Source: an uncultured Clostridia bacterium
Lineage (GTDB): Bacteria > Bacillota > Clostridia > Oscillospirales > Acutalibacteraceae
Assembly (NCBI GenBank): GCA_937896885.1
Contig: CALBNX010000023.1
Span: forward strand, 1 to 63,353
Length of the DNA stretch: 63,353 nucleotides
Reading direction: 5' to 3'
The translations under genes were made by a program, and so were the position numbers. The stretch's first letter is position 1; each line of letters starts with the position of its first letter. The notes under the pieces are model-generated. The model saw only the letters and a list, made by a program, of their open reading frames with translations, was not told the origin of the DNA and searched no databases. Of this stretch, positions 9,090 to 18,152 are shown one piece after another.

Positions 9090-9124
9090 AAAGACTGAGT
9101 ATATTCATAATACTCAGTCTTTTA
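9090..9124. terminator. Bidirectional terminator between convergent genes
   Basis: AAAGACTGAGTAT and its complement form a 13-bp stem with a T-run on the plus strand and a matching A-run before it. It separates the KAP operon from the convergent Fic gene. Confidence 0.85.
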
Positions 9125-9835
9125 CTATTCTATGTATTCATGTTTGGCCGGCTCGTAATCGCCGATATTATATTTTGCATATTTTTCTGACTTTTCAGTG
9201 ATTGTATCATCACCATCCGTATATTCGATTGGCTCGTCAGATATTGCATCACAAAGGATTGTTTCTAAATCTTCGTATTCAGAATGTTCACCAAGACTTG
9301 CGAGTACAAATGAATTTCTTACAAAACCTGCATTTTCAAACATAAGCTCTTGGTTAAAGTAATATCCATAATGTTCCGCAAAGAATGTAATGAGCATTAC
9401 AATTGTTCTAGTATTACCTTCACGGAATGGGTGAACCTGCCATATGGCAGGGAACAAATGAGCAATATTTTTTGCAAAAGCATCTTTGGATAAACTTGCC
9501 CAATCAACCTGGTTGATTTTCTTCCATGCTTTTTCTAAATCCCGTTCAATATCGGTGCAGTTGGAATACCATACACTTCTACCTGCAAGAATTTTTTCTC
9601 TTTTCTGAATGTTGATTATTCTGTACTGTCCTGCCCATTCATAAACATCGCTAAATAATTCTTTATGAATAAAACAAATGCCATTGGATGAAAAATCAGA
9701 AAATCCGTTTTCATACAACAGCATCATATTTGCTCGGGATAATTCTGCTTCAGCAATATCTAATTCTTTTTCATTAGTAATACCAAGCAGATTTTTAAGA
9801 ACAGTACTATTCTCATACAAGTACGAATCGTTCAT
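9125..9835 (-). CDS. fic: Fic-domain protein (toxin-like AMP transferase)
   Basis: 236 residues. The Fic catalytic motif HPFREGNTR (135-143) is complete, including the catalytic His and the Glu, Gly, Asn and Arg that bind nucleotide phosphates. An N-terminal helical region and FSDVYEWAGQYR match the class I Fic fold. The expected reaction is transfer of AMP (or another NMP) from a nucleotide to a hydroxyl on a target protein. The gene follows a small antitoxin-like gene with a 3-base gap, and its RBS AAGAAGG lies in that gene's end. The last 35 residues are acidic and unassigned. Confidence 0.92.
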   Translation of the reverse strand: MNDSYLYENSTVLKNLLGITNEKELDIAEAELSRANMMLLYENGFSDFSSNGICFIHKELFSDVYEWAGQYRIINIQKREKILAGRSVWYSNCTDIERDLEKAWKKINQVDWASLSKDAFAKNIAHLFPAIWQVHPFREGNTRTIVMLITFFAEHYGYYFNQELMFENAGFVRNSFVLASLGEHSEYEDLETILCDAISDEPIEYTDGDDTITEKSEKYAKYNIGDYEPAKHEYIE

Positions 9836-9838
9836 AAA

Positions 9839-10018
9839 TTATACCTTCTTATGTGCGGCGATAAGAGCTGCCTTCATCTGACTACCTGTGATTTCACCTT
9901 TAGCCCATTTGTCAGACAATTCACGAGCATAATCAGAAACTGGAACACCTTCGATTTTATTGAGTGTATCCGCAACTTTTATTGCCGTTATTCTTTTTGA
10001 ATAATTCTTTGGTGACAT
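9839..10018 (-). CDS. VbhA-like antitoxin of the Fic protein
   Basis: 59 residues. AAAGGAG lies just upstream of the ATG at 10018, so the further-upstream ATG at 10039 is rejected as the start. The sequence resembles VbhA antitoxins: a short helix ending in KIEGVPVS, then a helical ARELSDKWAKGEITGSQMKAAL. In the family motif (S/T)xxxE(G/N) the hydroxyl residue sits four before Glu. Here EG is present, that position is Leu, and Thr is one residue earlier. It should bind the Fic domain and block ATP binding if the motif tolerates the shift. Confidence 0.8.
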   Translation of the reverse strand: MSPKNYSKRITAIKVADTLNKIEGVPVSDYARELSDKWAKGEITGSQMKAALIAAHKKV

Positions 10019-10186
10019 CTTTATCGCTCCTTTCTGCACTTATTGTACCATAAAAAACATGTAATTACAACAATGAATTGAGTTTTATTAAAATGGTTTT
10101 ATGTATGCAAAATTTACCACACAGTAAACAATGAAAAAAGAAACTAGCAATGAAATAAGTATTTGAAATTGAATACTATGTGAAAA

Positions 10187-10223
10187 AACCAAAAAAAATA
10201 ACTACAAAAAATAATGTGTTAAA
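10187..10223 (+). promoter_or_regulatory. AACCAAAAAA / TATGATATA-type promoter, site 1
   Basis: AACCAAAAAA at 10187 is followed 28 bases from its start by TGTGTTAAA. It lies 88 bases before the first gene of the 10275-13380 operon. The upstream block is exact; the downstream box is the poorest of the set. Confidence 0.5.
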
Positions 10224-10274
10224 CTTTTTATTGAAAGTAGAACTTTCATAAATAAAAAGTTTGGAGGTTAGAAA

Positions 10275-10910
10275 ATGGATAGTAAAAGAAAGGATATACT
10301 AGAAGCGTTGGAAAAAAGACCAATGATGATTTTAGCTAGGAAAAACACACCAAAGTTAGTTTTAAAATTGGTTGCTTGGTTAGATGCAAAAAGAGGTGCG
10401 AACGCTTGTGAAAAGCATATTGAAAGATTGATGTGTGATTGTGCAAGCTTTGAAGCAACTGAATATGCATTTTTGGAAGGATTTCTAAATGAGGATTATA
10501 CGGTATCGCTTAAAAATTGTATAAAGTTAAAAGAAAAAAACATTCAAGTAATTAATTCTATTAAAAGTGAGGGAATCAACTCTGTAAAGCAAAAAGTTCG
10601 TGCAGAGCGTCAAACCTTGAGTAATAAGACAAAGGAAGAAAGTGAATATAAAAAATATATTGACGCACTTATTGAATGTGATGAGTTTATAAATTCTGCA
10701 AAAGGTATTGTTGCTGAAAGAGTTATTGCGGCTAGAAAATATACTGAAGAGTATATATGTAATTATGTGAGAATGCTTAAAGGAATTGATATAGATTTAC
10801 CTAAGTTGACATTTTCTGATTTTGCATTAGAACATTTTGAATCTGCACACGCAGGAAACGATAATATTAGAAAATATATAATAAAATCATTAATAGAAAA
10901 GGAGAATTAA
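10275..10910 (+). CDS. Uncharacterised helical protein, first gene of envelope operon
   Basis: 211 residues, not recognised. It is charged and predicted to be almost entirely helical, with a heptad-like stretch at about residues 85-125 (many K/E/I). No signal peptide or TM segment is seen. GGAGG precedes the ATG. It is followed by one base and then the next gene, so it is co-translated with the 137-residue protein, the membrane protein and the lipoprotein. It may be a cytoplasmic component of an envelope assembly. Confidence 0.6.
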   Translation: MDSKRKDILEALEKRPMMILARKNTPKLVLKLVAWLDAKRGANACEKHIERLMCDCASFEATEYAFLEGFLNEDYTVSLKNCIKLKEKNIQVINSIKSEGINSVKQKVRAERQTLSNKTKEESEYKKYIDALIECDEFINSAKGIVAERVIAARKYTEEYICNYVRMLKGIDIDLPKLTFSDFALEHFESAHAGNDNIRKYIIKSLIEKEN

Positions 10911-10911
10911 T

Positions 10912-11325
10912 ATGTTTTGGAAAAGAAAAAAGCAAGATAATTTTTCGGAATTTGGTTTGACTCCTTGGTTTACATATGCGCCTGTAGGTTATGAAAGACT
11001 TGATATTGTCAATTTGTTTGAATCGTTATTCGATAGTCGTATAGACGAATTCATCTCAAATACAAATATGGATGAATTTAACGATGATTATATGGATGCA
11101 CTGGTTACATCTGTTTTTAAAATTGCCACTGAAGATGTTGGAAGACAATTTGCTGAACATAAAAAAGCAGTAAACAATATCTCAATTCAGAATGAGACAG
11201 TTAAAGCACAAATTGAAAATGAACTCAATATAGTGAATCAATTAATTGAAGCAAATAACAATGATTTGGCTAAACTAATCGACGAAAATATTTGTTGTAA
11301 TTATTCTAAGGAGAAGAAAAAATGA
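10912..11325 (+). CDS. Uncharacterised small protein of envelope operon
   Basis: 137 residues, not recognised. The N-terminus is basic (MFWKRKKQ) and carries an aromatic GLTPWFTYAPVGYERLD segment. The C-terminal half is a probable coiled coil (NISIQNETVKAQIENELNI) ending in a lysine-rich tail. Its stop overlaps the next gene's ATG (ATGA), so the two are translationally coupled. Confidence 0.6.
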   Translation: MFWKRKKQDNFSEFGLTPWFTYAPVGYERLDIVNLFESLFDSRIDEFISNTNMDEFNDDYMDALVTSVFKIATEDVGRQFAEHKKAVNNISIQNETVKAQIENELNIVNQLIEANNNDLAKLIDENICCNYSKEKKK

Positions 11326-12170
11326 AATATTCATCACAGAACGGATTTGCTGAATATAGAAAAAATGAAGCAAAAATTATGAACATAGAACAGGCGTGGT
11401 GGCAGAAAACACCGATTATAATTTCTCTAACTTTGATTCTTAGCGCAATGGATGCAATGACATTATATACAGTTTTTGATACTGTTATGGTGGAAAGCCA
11501 ATTTATCGGCATTATGTATACATTTGGAATTGCACTATTACTTAATTTTATTCCACTTATTCTGGGAAAATTGCTTAAGGATTATTTCTATAAAAGAAAT
11601 GGAACAAAATTATGGAGTGTGATTGTGCTATCTGTTGTGTTTATGGTGCTTTTTACTATAGTATTTTGGTTGCGTTTTGAAACTCGAGAATTGAATTTTT
11701 CGGGATTTGAAAGTTCTATGACAAGTACAGTGAATGGTACAATTTCAGATAGCCAGGCAGATATTAATGATACTGTTTCGATAAGTTTAGCATGTCTTCT
11801 TGGTATTAGTCCTTTAATTACATCAATTGTTAATCTTTACTTAGGATACATGTCTACAGACCCTCTTAAGCAAGAGATTGCTCAAAGAAAAGATTATGCT
11901 CTTATGCTTGCAGAGCGTCAGGGATACTTAATAGCTTGTAAAAAAGAACTTGAAAGTTTTTCGATAGAAAATCTTGAAATCCTTGAAGAAGGATGTAAGG
12001 ATTCATATTTGAAAAAAATTAAGGCGGATGAAGAAAGACTGAAAATATTAGCAAGATTAAAGTTGGCTGAGGCACTTAAAAATGCTGGAGAGATTACAAC
12101 AGTTACAGATACAGCTATCAATATTGTATATGGCAAAGGAGAACATAAAGATGAAAAAAAGAATAATTAA
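11322..12170 (+). CDS. Four-TM membrane protein with coiled-coil tail
   Basis: 282 residues. Hydrophobic helices lie at about 31-52, 62-84, 97-117 and 155-174, with an extracellular loop of about 35 polar residues between the third and fourth. The C-terminal 100 residues are cytoplasmic and helical, rich in Lys/Glu. The family is not recognised. I compared it with MotA/ZorA because an OmpA-type protein follows, but saw no MotA signature. The next gene, the lipoprotein, begins inside its 3' end. Confidence 0.65.
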   Translation: MKYSSQNGFAEYRKNEAKIMNIEQAWWQKTPIIISLTLILSAMDAMTLYTVFDTVMVESQFIGIMYTFGIALLLNFIPLILGKLLKDYFYKRNGTKLWSVIVLSVVFMVLFTIVFWLRFETRELNFSGFESSMTSTVNGTISDSQADINDTVSISLACLLGISPLITSIVNLYLGYMSTDPLKQEIAQRKDYALMLAERQGYLIACKKELESFSIENLEILEEGCKDSYLKKIKADEERLKILARLKLAEALKNAGEITTVTDTAINIVYGKGEHKDEKKNN

Positions 12171-13380
12171 ATATTTGTCAATTGTATTAGTAATTATATT
12201 TATCTCTATAAGTTTTTTTGGTTGTTCTACAAACGACAAAGAAGACTCATTACCTCCTGTTACACTTTCGATTGTTGTGGCAAACCGTAGTAATACGATT
12301 GCCGCAGTAAACGCAACAGTTGTGAATGAAAAACTTTATGAAGCAGCAATTTCTTACGGTAGTATTTCAATTATTGAAGAGGATGGGGCTCCATATATTG
12401 TAGACTCTTTTGATATAAACGAACCTTCCAAATCAGGTTTGTCAGAAAATAAAAAGGAACAAATTGCGAAAGACCAAAGAGCACAAATCTTAGAAATTAT
12501 TTGCAATTCGGCAATTCCAAAATGTGCAGAAGCAGATACCTTACAGGCTCTTATGAAAGCAGGTAGAGAACTTCATTCATCTTCATCAAGCGATAACAAG
12601 CAACTTGTAATTTTATCAAATGGTCTTTCTACAACAGGAGTGTTAAATTTTTCAAAATACAACTATTTAAATTCTGAGCCTGAAAATGTGATAACTCAAG
12701 TTGAAAGTATGGGTGAAATACCGAATTTAAATGGAGTGGATGTGTTTTGGATAGGTCTCGGAGAAACAACTTATCCTCAACAATCGCTCACGAATAAAAA
12801 TAGAAACACCTTACAAACAATTTGGAGTGGTATTTTAGAAATTGCAGGAGCTAATTCCGTAAAGTTTTATAGTGATAATATTTCAGGGATTAATACGATT
12901 AATGATAGCTATCCTATGGTGTCAACAGTTAATGTTATAAATGAAGAAGTAAAAATGGATGAAAATTCAATTTGTGTTTATGATGAAGAACGCTTAAATT
13001 TTAAACCCAGTTCGACAGAATTTGTTAACACTAAAACAGCGATAAAAGCACTTGAACCTGTTGCGGAATATATGATTTCTAACCCTGATTACAGTATTCT
13101 ATTGGCAGGAACTACTGCAACTGTTGGTAGTAATGATTGGTGTAGGGAGTTTTCATTAAGACGTGCAGGTGTTGTGAAAAAAGTAATAGTTGATATGGGC
13201 GTTGATTCTTCTCGAATAAAGATTGTTGGCCTTGGTTATGACGGACATTGTTTTCATGTGAATGACATAGATAAAAATGGAAATTTGATTGCAGAGGAGG
13301 CGAAAAAGAACCGAGCCGTTATAATAATGAATCTAAACTCCGAACAGGCACAGAATTTGTTAACCGAGTTTACCGGTTAG
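12151..13380 (+). CDS. Lipoprotein with VWA-like region and OmpA C-terminal domain
   Basis: 409 residues from the ATG at 12151, chosen because AAAGGAG precedes it and it opens a clean lipoprotein signal (MKKRIIKYL, hydrophobic core, SFFGC with Cys25). Residues 40-280 resemble a von Willebrand A fold: TLSIVVANRS as first strand, then KQLVILSNGLSTTG and VDVFWIGLGE. The canonical MIDAS DxSxS is not intact. Residues 295-405 match the OmpA/MotB peptidoglycan-binding domain (FVNTKTAIKALEPVAEYM, SLRRAGVVKKVI, KNRAVIIMN). The protein is probably anchored outside the membrane and holds the cell wall, linking the operon's membrane protein to peptidoglycan. Confidence 0.8.
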   Translation: MKKRIIKYLSIVLVIIFISISFFGCSTNDKEDSLPPVTLSIVVANRSNTIAAVNATVVNEKLYEAAISYGSISIIEEDGAPYIVDSFDINEPSKSGLSENKKEQIAKDQRAQILEIICNSAIPKCAEADTLQALMKAGRELHSSSSSDNKQLVILSNGLSTTGVLNFSKYNYLNSEPENVITQVESMGEIPNLNGVDVFWIGLGETTYPQQSLTNKNRNTLQTIWSGILEIAGANSVKFYSDNISGINTINDSYPMVSTVNVINEEVKMDENSICVYDEERLNFKPSSTEFVNTKTAIKALEPVAEYMISNPDYSILLAGTTATVGSNDWCREFSLRRAGVVKKVIVDMGVDSSRIKIVGLGYDGHCFHVNDIDKNGNLIAEEAKKNRAVIIMNLNSEQAQNLLTEFTG

Positions 13381-13420
13381 AACCAAAAAAATCAGCATTA
13401 AATATTGTTGGTGTATTATT
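13381..13420 (+). promoter_or_regulatory. AACCAAAAAA element before the Cys-rich gene (weak site)
   Basis: The exact AACCAAAAAA block begins on the base after the lipoprotein stop codon. The nearest -10-like box is TATTATT at 13414, about five bases further away than in the better sites, so the spacing does not fit well. Confidence 0.35.
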
Positions 13421-13442
13421 AAAGTAGAAAGGAGGTGTAAAT

Positions 13443-13610
13443 ATGGCAAGATGTCCTTATTTAGAATATGACGGAGGTACATTTTTCTCTTATGATGACT
13501 ATTACTGTGATTTGTGTAAAAAGAAGTTGTCAGAATCAGAGGTGAAATATAAGTGCAATCCTGATTATGGTTATGAATATGAAAGTTGTCCAATATATAA
13601 GGACAGATAA
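13443..13610 (+). CDS. Small Cys-rich protein
   Basis: 55 residues with GGAGG before the ATG. Five cysteines are arranged as RCPYLEYDGG, YYCDLCKKKL, YKCNPDYGYE and ESCPIYKD, suggesting one zinc-binding knuckle or treble-clef-like fold. Similar short proteins occur in Firmicutes accessory regions, but I know no function. It ends at a strong hairpin terminator. Confidence 0.65.
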   Translation: MARCPYLEYDGGTFFSYDDYYCDLCKKKLSESEVKYKCNPDYGYEYESCPIYKDR

Positions 13611-13654
13611 ATTGAAAAGCGAGATGTATGAATATATATCTCGCTTTTCAATTT
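13609..13654 (+). terminator. Strong intrinsic terminator after envelope operon
   Basis: A perfect 17-bp stem (AAATTGAAAAGCGAGAT and its complement, 12-nt loop) starts within the stop codon of the Cys-rich gene. Confidence 0.85.
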
Positions 13655-13683
13655 GTGATGAAATGATTCTATTGTTCAACTTA

Positions 13684-13722
13684 AACCAAAAAAATCTGTT
13701 GCAATTATTCGCTATGTTATTA
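13684..13722 (+). promoter_or_regulatory. AACCAAAAAA / TATGATATA-type promoter, site 2
   Basis: AACCAAAAAA at 13684 and TATGTTATT at 13713, start-to-start 29 bases. It lies 59 bases after the previous terminator's start-strand end region and 50 bases before the phosphatase/kinase operon. Confidence 0.6.
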
Positions 13723-13771
13723 TTTCATCAGGGAAACGGATTTCTCAAAACATATTGAAAGGATTGTTAAT

Positions 13772-14299
13772 ATGAATGAAATGTTAGAAATATTGGCAAA
13801 TGATATTTTATATGAATTAGGAGAGGACGAGAGAATTCAGATAGACAAAAAATCTTATGAAAAGTCTAAAAGCGAGTTGATCGAATATTGTTTGGCAAAC
13901 AAATATGAATATTATGAGGACCTTGGATTTGGAAAATCTATTTTTAGATTTAAAGTTGCAGAAGATGATAATATATTCTTCTTGAAAGTAATCTACACAC
14001 CCAAAGAGAATAATTTTGAGTTTTCGGTATCTTTGTCACAAGAACTTATAATGGGAGACAAAAATTTGATAGAAAGTTATGTAAAAGAAACACATATTGG
14101 CTCAGAATATATTTATCAAGGTGGATATATTGTAACATCGGTTAAACAGTATATTTTCAAATCTCCGTTAAATAAAGAGATTATCGATTATTTAGTTTCT
14201 TTAATTATTGAAAAAAATAAAAAAGCTTATAGCGATACCATGCGATTTGCCATATTCTCATTAGAAATGGATTCTTTGCTTGAAGACGAGAATGAATAA
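13772..14299 (+). CDS. Uncharacterised protein upstream of PP2C phosphatase
   Basis: 175 residues, acidic, with alternating strands in the middle (KSIFRFKVAEDDNIFFLKVIY, FEFSVSLSQELIMG) and helices at both ends. The pattern is compatible with a chaperone-like alpha/beta fold, but that is only an impression. AAAGGA precedes the ATG. The phosphatase gene starts within its last codons, so the two are translationally coupled. Confidence 0.6.
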   Translation: MNEMLEILANDILYELGEDERIQIDKKSYEKSKSELIEYCLANKYEYYEDLGFGKSIFRFKVAEDDNIFFLKVIYTPKENNFEFSVSLSQELIMGDKNLIESYVKETHIGSEYIYQGGYIVTSVKQYIFKSPLNKEIIDYLVSLIIEKNKKAYSDTMRFAIFSLEMDSLLEDENE

Positions 14300-14975
14300 C
14301 AGGGGAGGTGAAATTACGTATTACAAAACATTTAGTCAAACTGGAGAGTATCACAAATCTATTGGAAAGGAAAATGAAGATGCAATTAAAGTAGTAATTA
14401 ATGGTAATTATTTTTACTGCGTAATATCAGACGGTGCGGGATGTAGTAAATATGCGAAAGAAGCGGCATGGTGCACGGTAAATGCAGTAGCGGATTATTG
14501 CTATAATAATGGCACAAGCTTTTTTGATTCAACCAGATATTTTGCAGCTAAACAATTAGTTTTTGATGTTCAGGAGGCTTTATATAATACTGCAAAAGAC
14601 CTAAATACTGAACTGTCACAAATGATGTGCACTCTAGTATTACTTTGTATCAATACCGATACACTTCAATACACAACAATACATATCGGCGACGGTTTGA
14701 TTGCAAAGAAAAGCGATGATTCTGTTGAAATCATATCGTATCCTCACAATGGAATTAACAGCAATATTACATACTTTATTAATGATTTAAATTTCATTGA
14801 GCTTTTAAGAGTGAAGGCTGGCGTATTAACATTAAATGATGTATTTATCATCTTAAGTGATGGAGGATACAATACTTTAAACAATAACTTAAAAGATATT
14901 TTTGCTTTTGTTGAGAAATCAACAGATGATGTTAGTGCGTGTTGTGTGTGCATTGACAATGATTTTCAATTTTGA
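14280..14975 (+). CDS. PP2C-type protein phosphatase
   Basis: About 231 residues. The metal-binding aspartates of PP2C are present in order: NEDA, CVISDGAGCS, IHIGDG, IILSDGGYN and the C-terminal DDVSACCV. It should remove phosphate from Ser/Thr on proteins using two Mn2+/Mg2+ ions, most likely opposing the kinase two genes downstream. The start is uncertain: ATG codons at 14280 and 14292 both lack a good RBS, while a strong AGGGGAGGTG at 14300 has no standard start codon after it. Overlap with the preceding gene suggests translational coupling. Confidence 0.88.
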   Translation: MKTRMNNRGGEITYYKTFSQTGEYHKSIGKENEDAIKVVINGNYFYCVISDGAGCSKYAKEAAWCTVNAVADYCYNNGTSFFDSTRYFAAKQLVFDVQEALYNTAKDLNTELSQMMCTLVLLCINTDTLQYTTIHIGDGLIAKKSDDSVEIISYPHNGINSNITYFINDLNFIELLRVKAGVLTLNDVFIILSDGGYNTLNNNLKDIFAFVEKSTDDVSACCVCIDNDFQF

Positions 14976-15013
14976 TATATTTTATTTAAAAAATGTGAGA
15001 GGATGGATATGTT

Positions 15014-16747
15014 ATGAATAACTATACGCAATCAAGAAAAGAAGAAATTTCCAATATTGTAACTAAAGCAAGAGAATTGTCATTTGAAGATGTTTTTTCA
15101 TTTGCAGAAGAAGTAATTAAAATGAATAATAAAGTTACTCCGTATAAACAGATAGAAAGATATATTATGAATGAGTCCCACCGCTCAACGCATTATAGTT
15201 ATTCTGACTTTGAAAAAGAAATTAAAAGTCTGTGTGAGAAAAATATACTTCCTTGGATACATTTAGATGAACAAGAGAAAGTTGTTCCTGAAAAAAACAA
15301 TAAAGATTTGAAGTATGAAGATTTAAGGCTATTTTCTAATGGGACAAGAGGTGGTTTGCCTCAAATTATTGCCGAACTTAAAAAATATGATAAAATATAT
15401 TATGATGTAAAAGAACGAAAAAAATATGAAGAAAAGTGTTTAAAAAAACTTAAAGAATTGGATAAATATAAAGTTGATAAAGAAAAATGGGAATCTAATG
15501 GAATGGTCGGTGAAGAGCCCAAAAGACCAATTATGCCCACATTAAGAAAAATTAAACGTTATGAGTTGTTGTTCTTTTGTTTTGTGTTCAACTGTAATGT
15601 AGAACAAGCAGAGTTGTTATTATATAAAGTGTGCAATCAAAGAGGATTTAATTTTAAAAATCCATTGGATTTATTGTGCTATTGCGGATTAAATAATAAG
15701 ACCAACAAATACGGAACTTTTATAAAAATCAGAAATGCTTTTTGTAGGGCGGAAATTAACCCCAAATCAGTTTCAGAAAACGATACAATGCATATAAGAA
15801 GCGTTGCTGAAGAAAAAATAAATGCAATTGATTATGAAAATTTAAATGTTGAAGAAATTGTAGACATTATTGTAAACACAATGGAGTTATCGAATAAGTT
15901 GTATGGTAAGATTCATTCGGGACAAGATGTAATAAACTATTACTTTGGTTATACAGATATAGATGGTATACGGTATGGAGGACATTCTAAAAATCCTGAT
16001 TGTTTAACTTATTCGAGTTTTTCTGCCAGAAGAGAATTTTTTTACCTTTTAGGTTTGATTGATTTGTTAGATGAACGCCGTAACCTTTCGGAACAAATTG
16101 ATGAGTGCTACGAGCGCTTAAAAAATACTCGCAAACAAATTAAAAATGAATCTTTAACAACGGCAAGGCGTGAGAATCTTAAAAAAGAATGTGAAAAATA
16201 TGATGAAAGAATAAAAAGTCTGTTTGATATTAGTGATAAACTAACAGAAGAAAATGTTTTTGAAGATTTCAGCAGTTCTTACAATGATAACGATTTTGTT
16301 CTTGATAATTTCATTGAAAAAGGTGAAGAGTTGTCTGCTACGGTGAATAGTATACCTCTGTACAAACTTAAAGCTAAGGGAAAATTTGGAGAAACAGCAT
16401 TGAACAAAAAAATTATAAAAGATTTTGTTTCAGGCAGTAGGACCGTTAATAAAGAAAATTTAATTTTGGCTTATTTATTTTATTTTTGTCAAACGGAAGA
16501 CTTTTTAGAAAGAGAAAAAACAGATAATACAGTCATAGATAGTTTTGAAAGCGGAGTTAATGCTTCATTGAAGAGAGCTGGTTTTGGGGATTTCTATATT
16601 GTTAATCCCTATGAAGCATTAATTATGTTGTCTCTTTTTACTATCGACCCACTTGAAACATTAGCTGAAATCACTTATATGAAAAATGCGAAAAATAATG
16701 CGTTTGTGATAAATAATGACGAGAAGGAGGATGCATGTGTGTGCTGA
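15014..16747 (+). CDS. Large uncharacterised protein between phosphatase and kinase
   Basis: 577 residues, no recognised domain. Charged and mostly helical, with a probable coiled coil at about 355-410 (RRNLSEQIDECYERLKN, LTTARRENLKKECEK). An N-terminal region of about 90 residues may be a separate small domain (FEDVFSFAEEVIKMNNK). No signal peptide or TM is seen. GAGAGGATGG lies upstream. Its position between a phosphatase and a kinase makes it a candidate phospho-target or scaffold. Confidence 0.6.
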   Translation: MNNYTQSRKEEISNIVTKARELSFEDVFSFAEEVIKMNNKVTPYKQIERYIMNESHRSTHYSYSDFEKEIKSLCEKNILPWIHLDEQEKVVPEKNNKDLKYEDLRLFSNGTRGGLPQIIAELKKYDKIYYDVKERKKYEEKCLKKLKELDKYKVDKEKWESNGMVGEEPKRPIMPTLRKIKRYELLFFCFVFNCNVEQAELLLYKVCNQRGFNFKNPLDLLCYCGLNNKTNKYGTFIKIRNAFCRAEINPKSVSENDTMHIRSVAEEKINAIDYENLNVEEIVDIIVNTMELSNKLYGKIHSGQDVINYYFGYTDIDGIRYGGHSKNPDCLTYSSFSARREFFYLLGLIDLLDERRNLSEQIDECYERLKNTRKQIKNESLTTARRENLKKECEKYDERIKSLFDISDKLTEENVFEDFSSSYNDNDFVLDNFIEKGEELSATVNSIPLYKLKAKGKFGETALNKKIIKDFVSGSRTVNKENLILAYLFYFCQTEDFLEREKTDNTVIDSFESGVNASLKRAGFGDFYIVNPYEALIMLSLFTIDPLETLAEITYMKNAKNNAFVINNDEKEDACVC

Positions 16748-17951
16748 AAAAGAAAACCTTTTAGGACTAAAGTATGTAGAGACTTTAGAAGAAAACAATA
16801 AAGTTCTTTTGAAAGAGCCAGAATGCTTTCATCTGACAAAAGATAATATTTTAGAAAAATCATATTATGTTACTGTTGAAAAACTCATAGGCGAAGGTAG
16901 TTCATGCAAAAATTATGAAGTACTATACAAATCACAAACCAAATCTATAGAAGAAAAGTGTATTTTGAAAGAGTTATACCCTAGAGAATGCGGTGAAATT
17001 TATAGGGTGTGGTATGATGAAACTAAAATTTGTTTGGGAATTCAAGGAAAAACTTCAGCAATTACAGAATTGTTAAAAGATGAATATGACAGATATAAGA
17101 AAAACTATGAAAAGGTTATGAGCTTGGGTAATACACCATTAAAAGACAACATTGTTGGTATTATAAGTGATTTTTTTGATATAGTTTATAAAAATGAGGA
17201 TATAGATTATATTAAAGCATATTTAGTGACAGAGAAAGACAATTGCAAGTCTTGTATGGAGTGGATTAAAAACGAAAAAATTGAATTGTTGGAAAGGTTG
17301 AACTTCTTTGTTGTTCTAATAGATGTTGTTAAGAAATTCTATGATGAAGGATATTTGATTTCTGATTTAAATTTGAACAATCTTTTATACAAAAAAGAAG
17401 ACACAACATTAAAAATAAAAGTGTTGGATTATGATTCAATAATTAAATTGGATGAAATTAATAGCAAAATCTTTTTGCCAAGAACAAATCTATATTATCC
17501 TACAGAATATAATGATTATAATGGAAATGAAAAGAGCGATACGGTTACTATTGATTGCCGATCAAGTATCTATTCACTTGGCATTATTTTTCTGGAGATA
17601 TTATTTTCGCTTAAAATTACTAATGATTCAATTCCTGCTGTAGAGAGTAAGATGCATTTTAATTACTTTCGTAATTCTTATATGAATAAAGTTTTTTCAC
17701 AGTTCTCAAATGGATTTAAAAATAAGGTTATACAAATTCTAAAAAAATCTATTAGAAATAATAAAATACATAGATATGATTCTTTTGAAGACATGAAGAA
17801 AGATATCAAAGATTTAATAGAAATCTATGAAAACAAAGGTGTTCATCCTGAGGTAATGCTTAACAATGCGATTATACTTGCGGAAACATATAAAAAGAAT
17901 GATTTTGATGAATGTTTATTCACAAATGTGAAAGAGATAACAGAGAACTAA
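16737..17951 (+). CDS. Serine/threonine protein kinase-like protein
   Basis: About 404 residues from GTG at 16737, chosen because AGAAGGAGG lies six bases upstream; the ATG at 16731 abuts the RBS. Kinase motifs are present: glycine loop LIGEGSSCKNYEV, ATP-binding Lys in CILKELYP, catalytic loop ISDLNLNNLLY (Asp and Asn kept, His/Arg of HRD and the following Lys replaced) and LDYDS in place of DFG. IYSLGIIFLEILF matches the helix F region. It probably phosphorylates proteins of the system and is opposed by the PP2C protein. The atypical loop leaves open a pseudokinase. It overlaps the preceding gene by 11 bases and has no TM segment. Confidence 0.82.
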   Translation: MCAEKENLLGLKYVETLEENNKVLLKEPECFHLTKDNILEKSYYVTVEKLIGEGSSCKNYEVLYKSQTKSIEEKCILKELYPRECGEIYRVWYDETKICLGIQGKTSAITELLKDEYDRYKKNYEKVMSLGNTPLKDNIVGIISDFFDIVYKNEDIDYIKAYLVTEKDNCKSCMEWIKNEKIELLERLNFFVVLIDVVKKFYDEGYLISDLNLNNLLYKKEDTTLKIKVLDYDSIIKLDEINSKIFLPRTNLYYPTEYNDYNGNEKSDTVTIDCRSSIYSLGIIFLEILFSLKITNDSIPAVESKMHFNYFRNSYMNKVFSQFSNGFKNKVIQILKKSIRNNKIHRYDSFEDMKKDIKDLIEIYENKGVHPEVMLNNAIILAETYKKNDFDECLFTNVKEITEN

Positions 17952-17964
17952 ATAACCAATCTTG

Positions 17965-18003
17965 AAAAATGACGGTACTACGATTAGTGGCACCGTCATT
18001 TTT
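17965..18003 (+). terminator. Intrinsic terminator after kinase operon
   Basis: AAAAATGACGGT and ACCGTCATTTTT form a 12-bp stem with a 15-nt loop. The final T-run is part of the stem and tail. Confidence 0.85.
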
Positions 18004-18009
18004 ACTCTA

Positions 18010-18046
18010 AACCAAAAAATCTATACCAAACTTTAAGTATGATATA
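18010..18046 (+). promoter_or_regulatory. AACCAAAAAA / TATGATATA promoter, site 3
   Basis: AACCAAAAAA at 18010 and TATGATATA at 18038, start-to-start 28 bases. It follows the kinase-operon terminator by six bases. Confidence 0.65.
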
Positions 18047-18080
18047 TAAATATTATGAACGACCCGAGCAATAAGTAAAA

Positions 18081-18118
18081 AACCAAAAAATTTTTATGTA
18101 AATCAGCCTAATGATACT
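18081..18118 (+). promoter_or_regulatory. AACCAAAAAA / TATGATATA-type promoter, site 4
   Basis: AACCAAAAAA at 18081 and AATGATACT at 18110, start-to-start 29 bases. Tandem with site 3, so two promoters drive the ClpP/coupling-ATPase unit. Confidence 0.6.
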
Positions 18119-18152
18119 ATATAGTAAAGAAATAAAAATTGGAGGAATAAAT

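Noticed and set aside
10275..13380. Zorya-type (MotA/MotB-like) defence operon
   Set aside because: An OmpA domain and a membrane protein are present, but the OmpA protein is a VWA-like lipoprotein, the membrane protein has no MotA pattern, and ZorC/D/E-like genes are absent.
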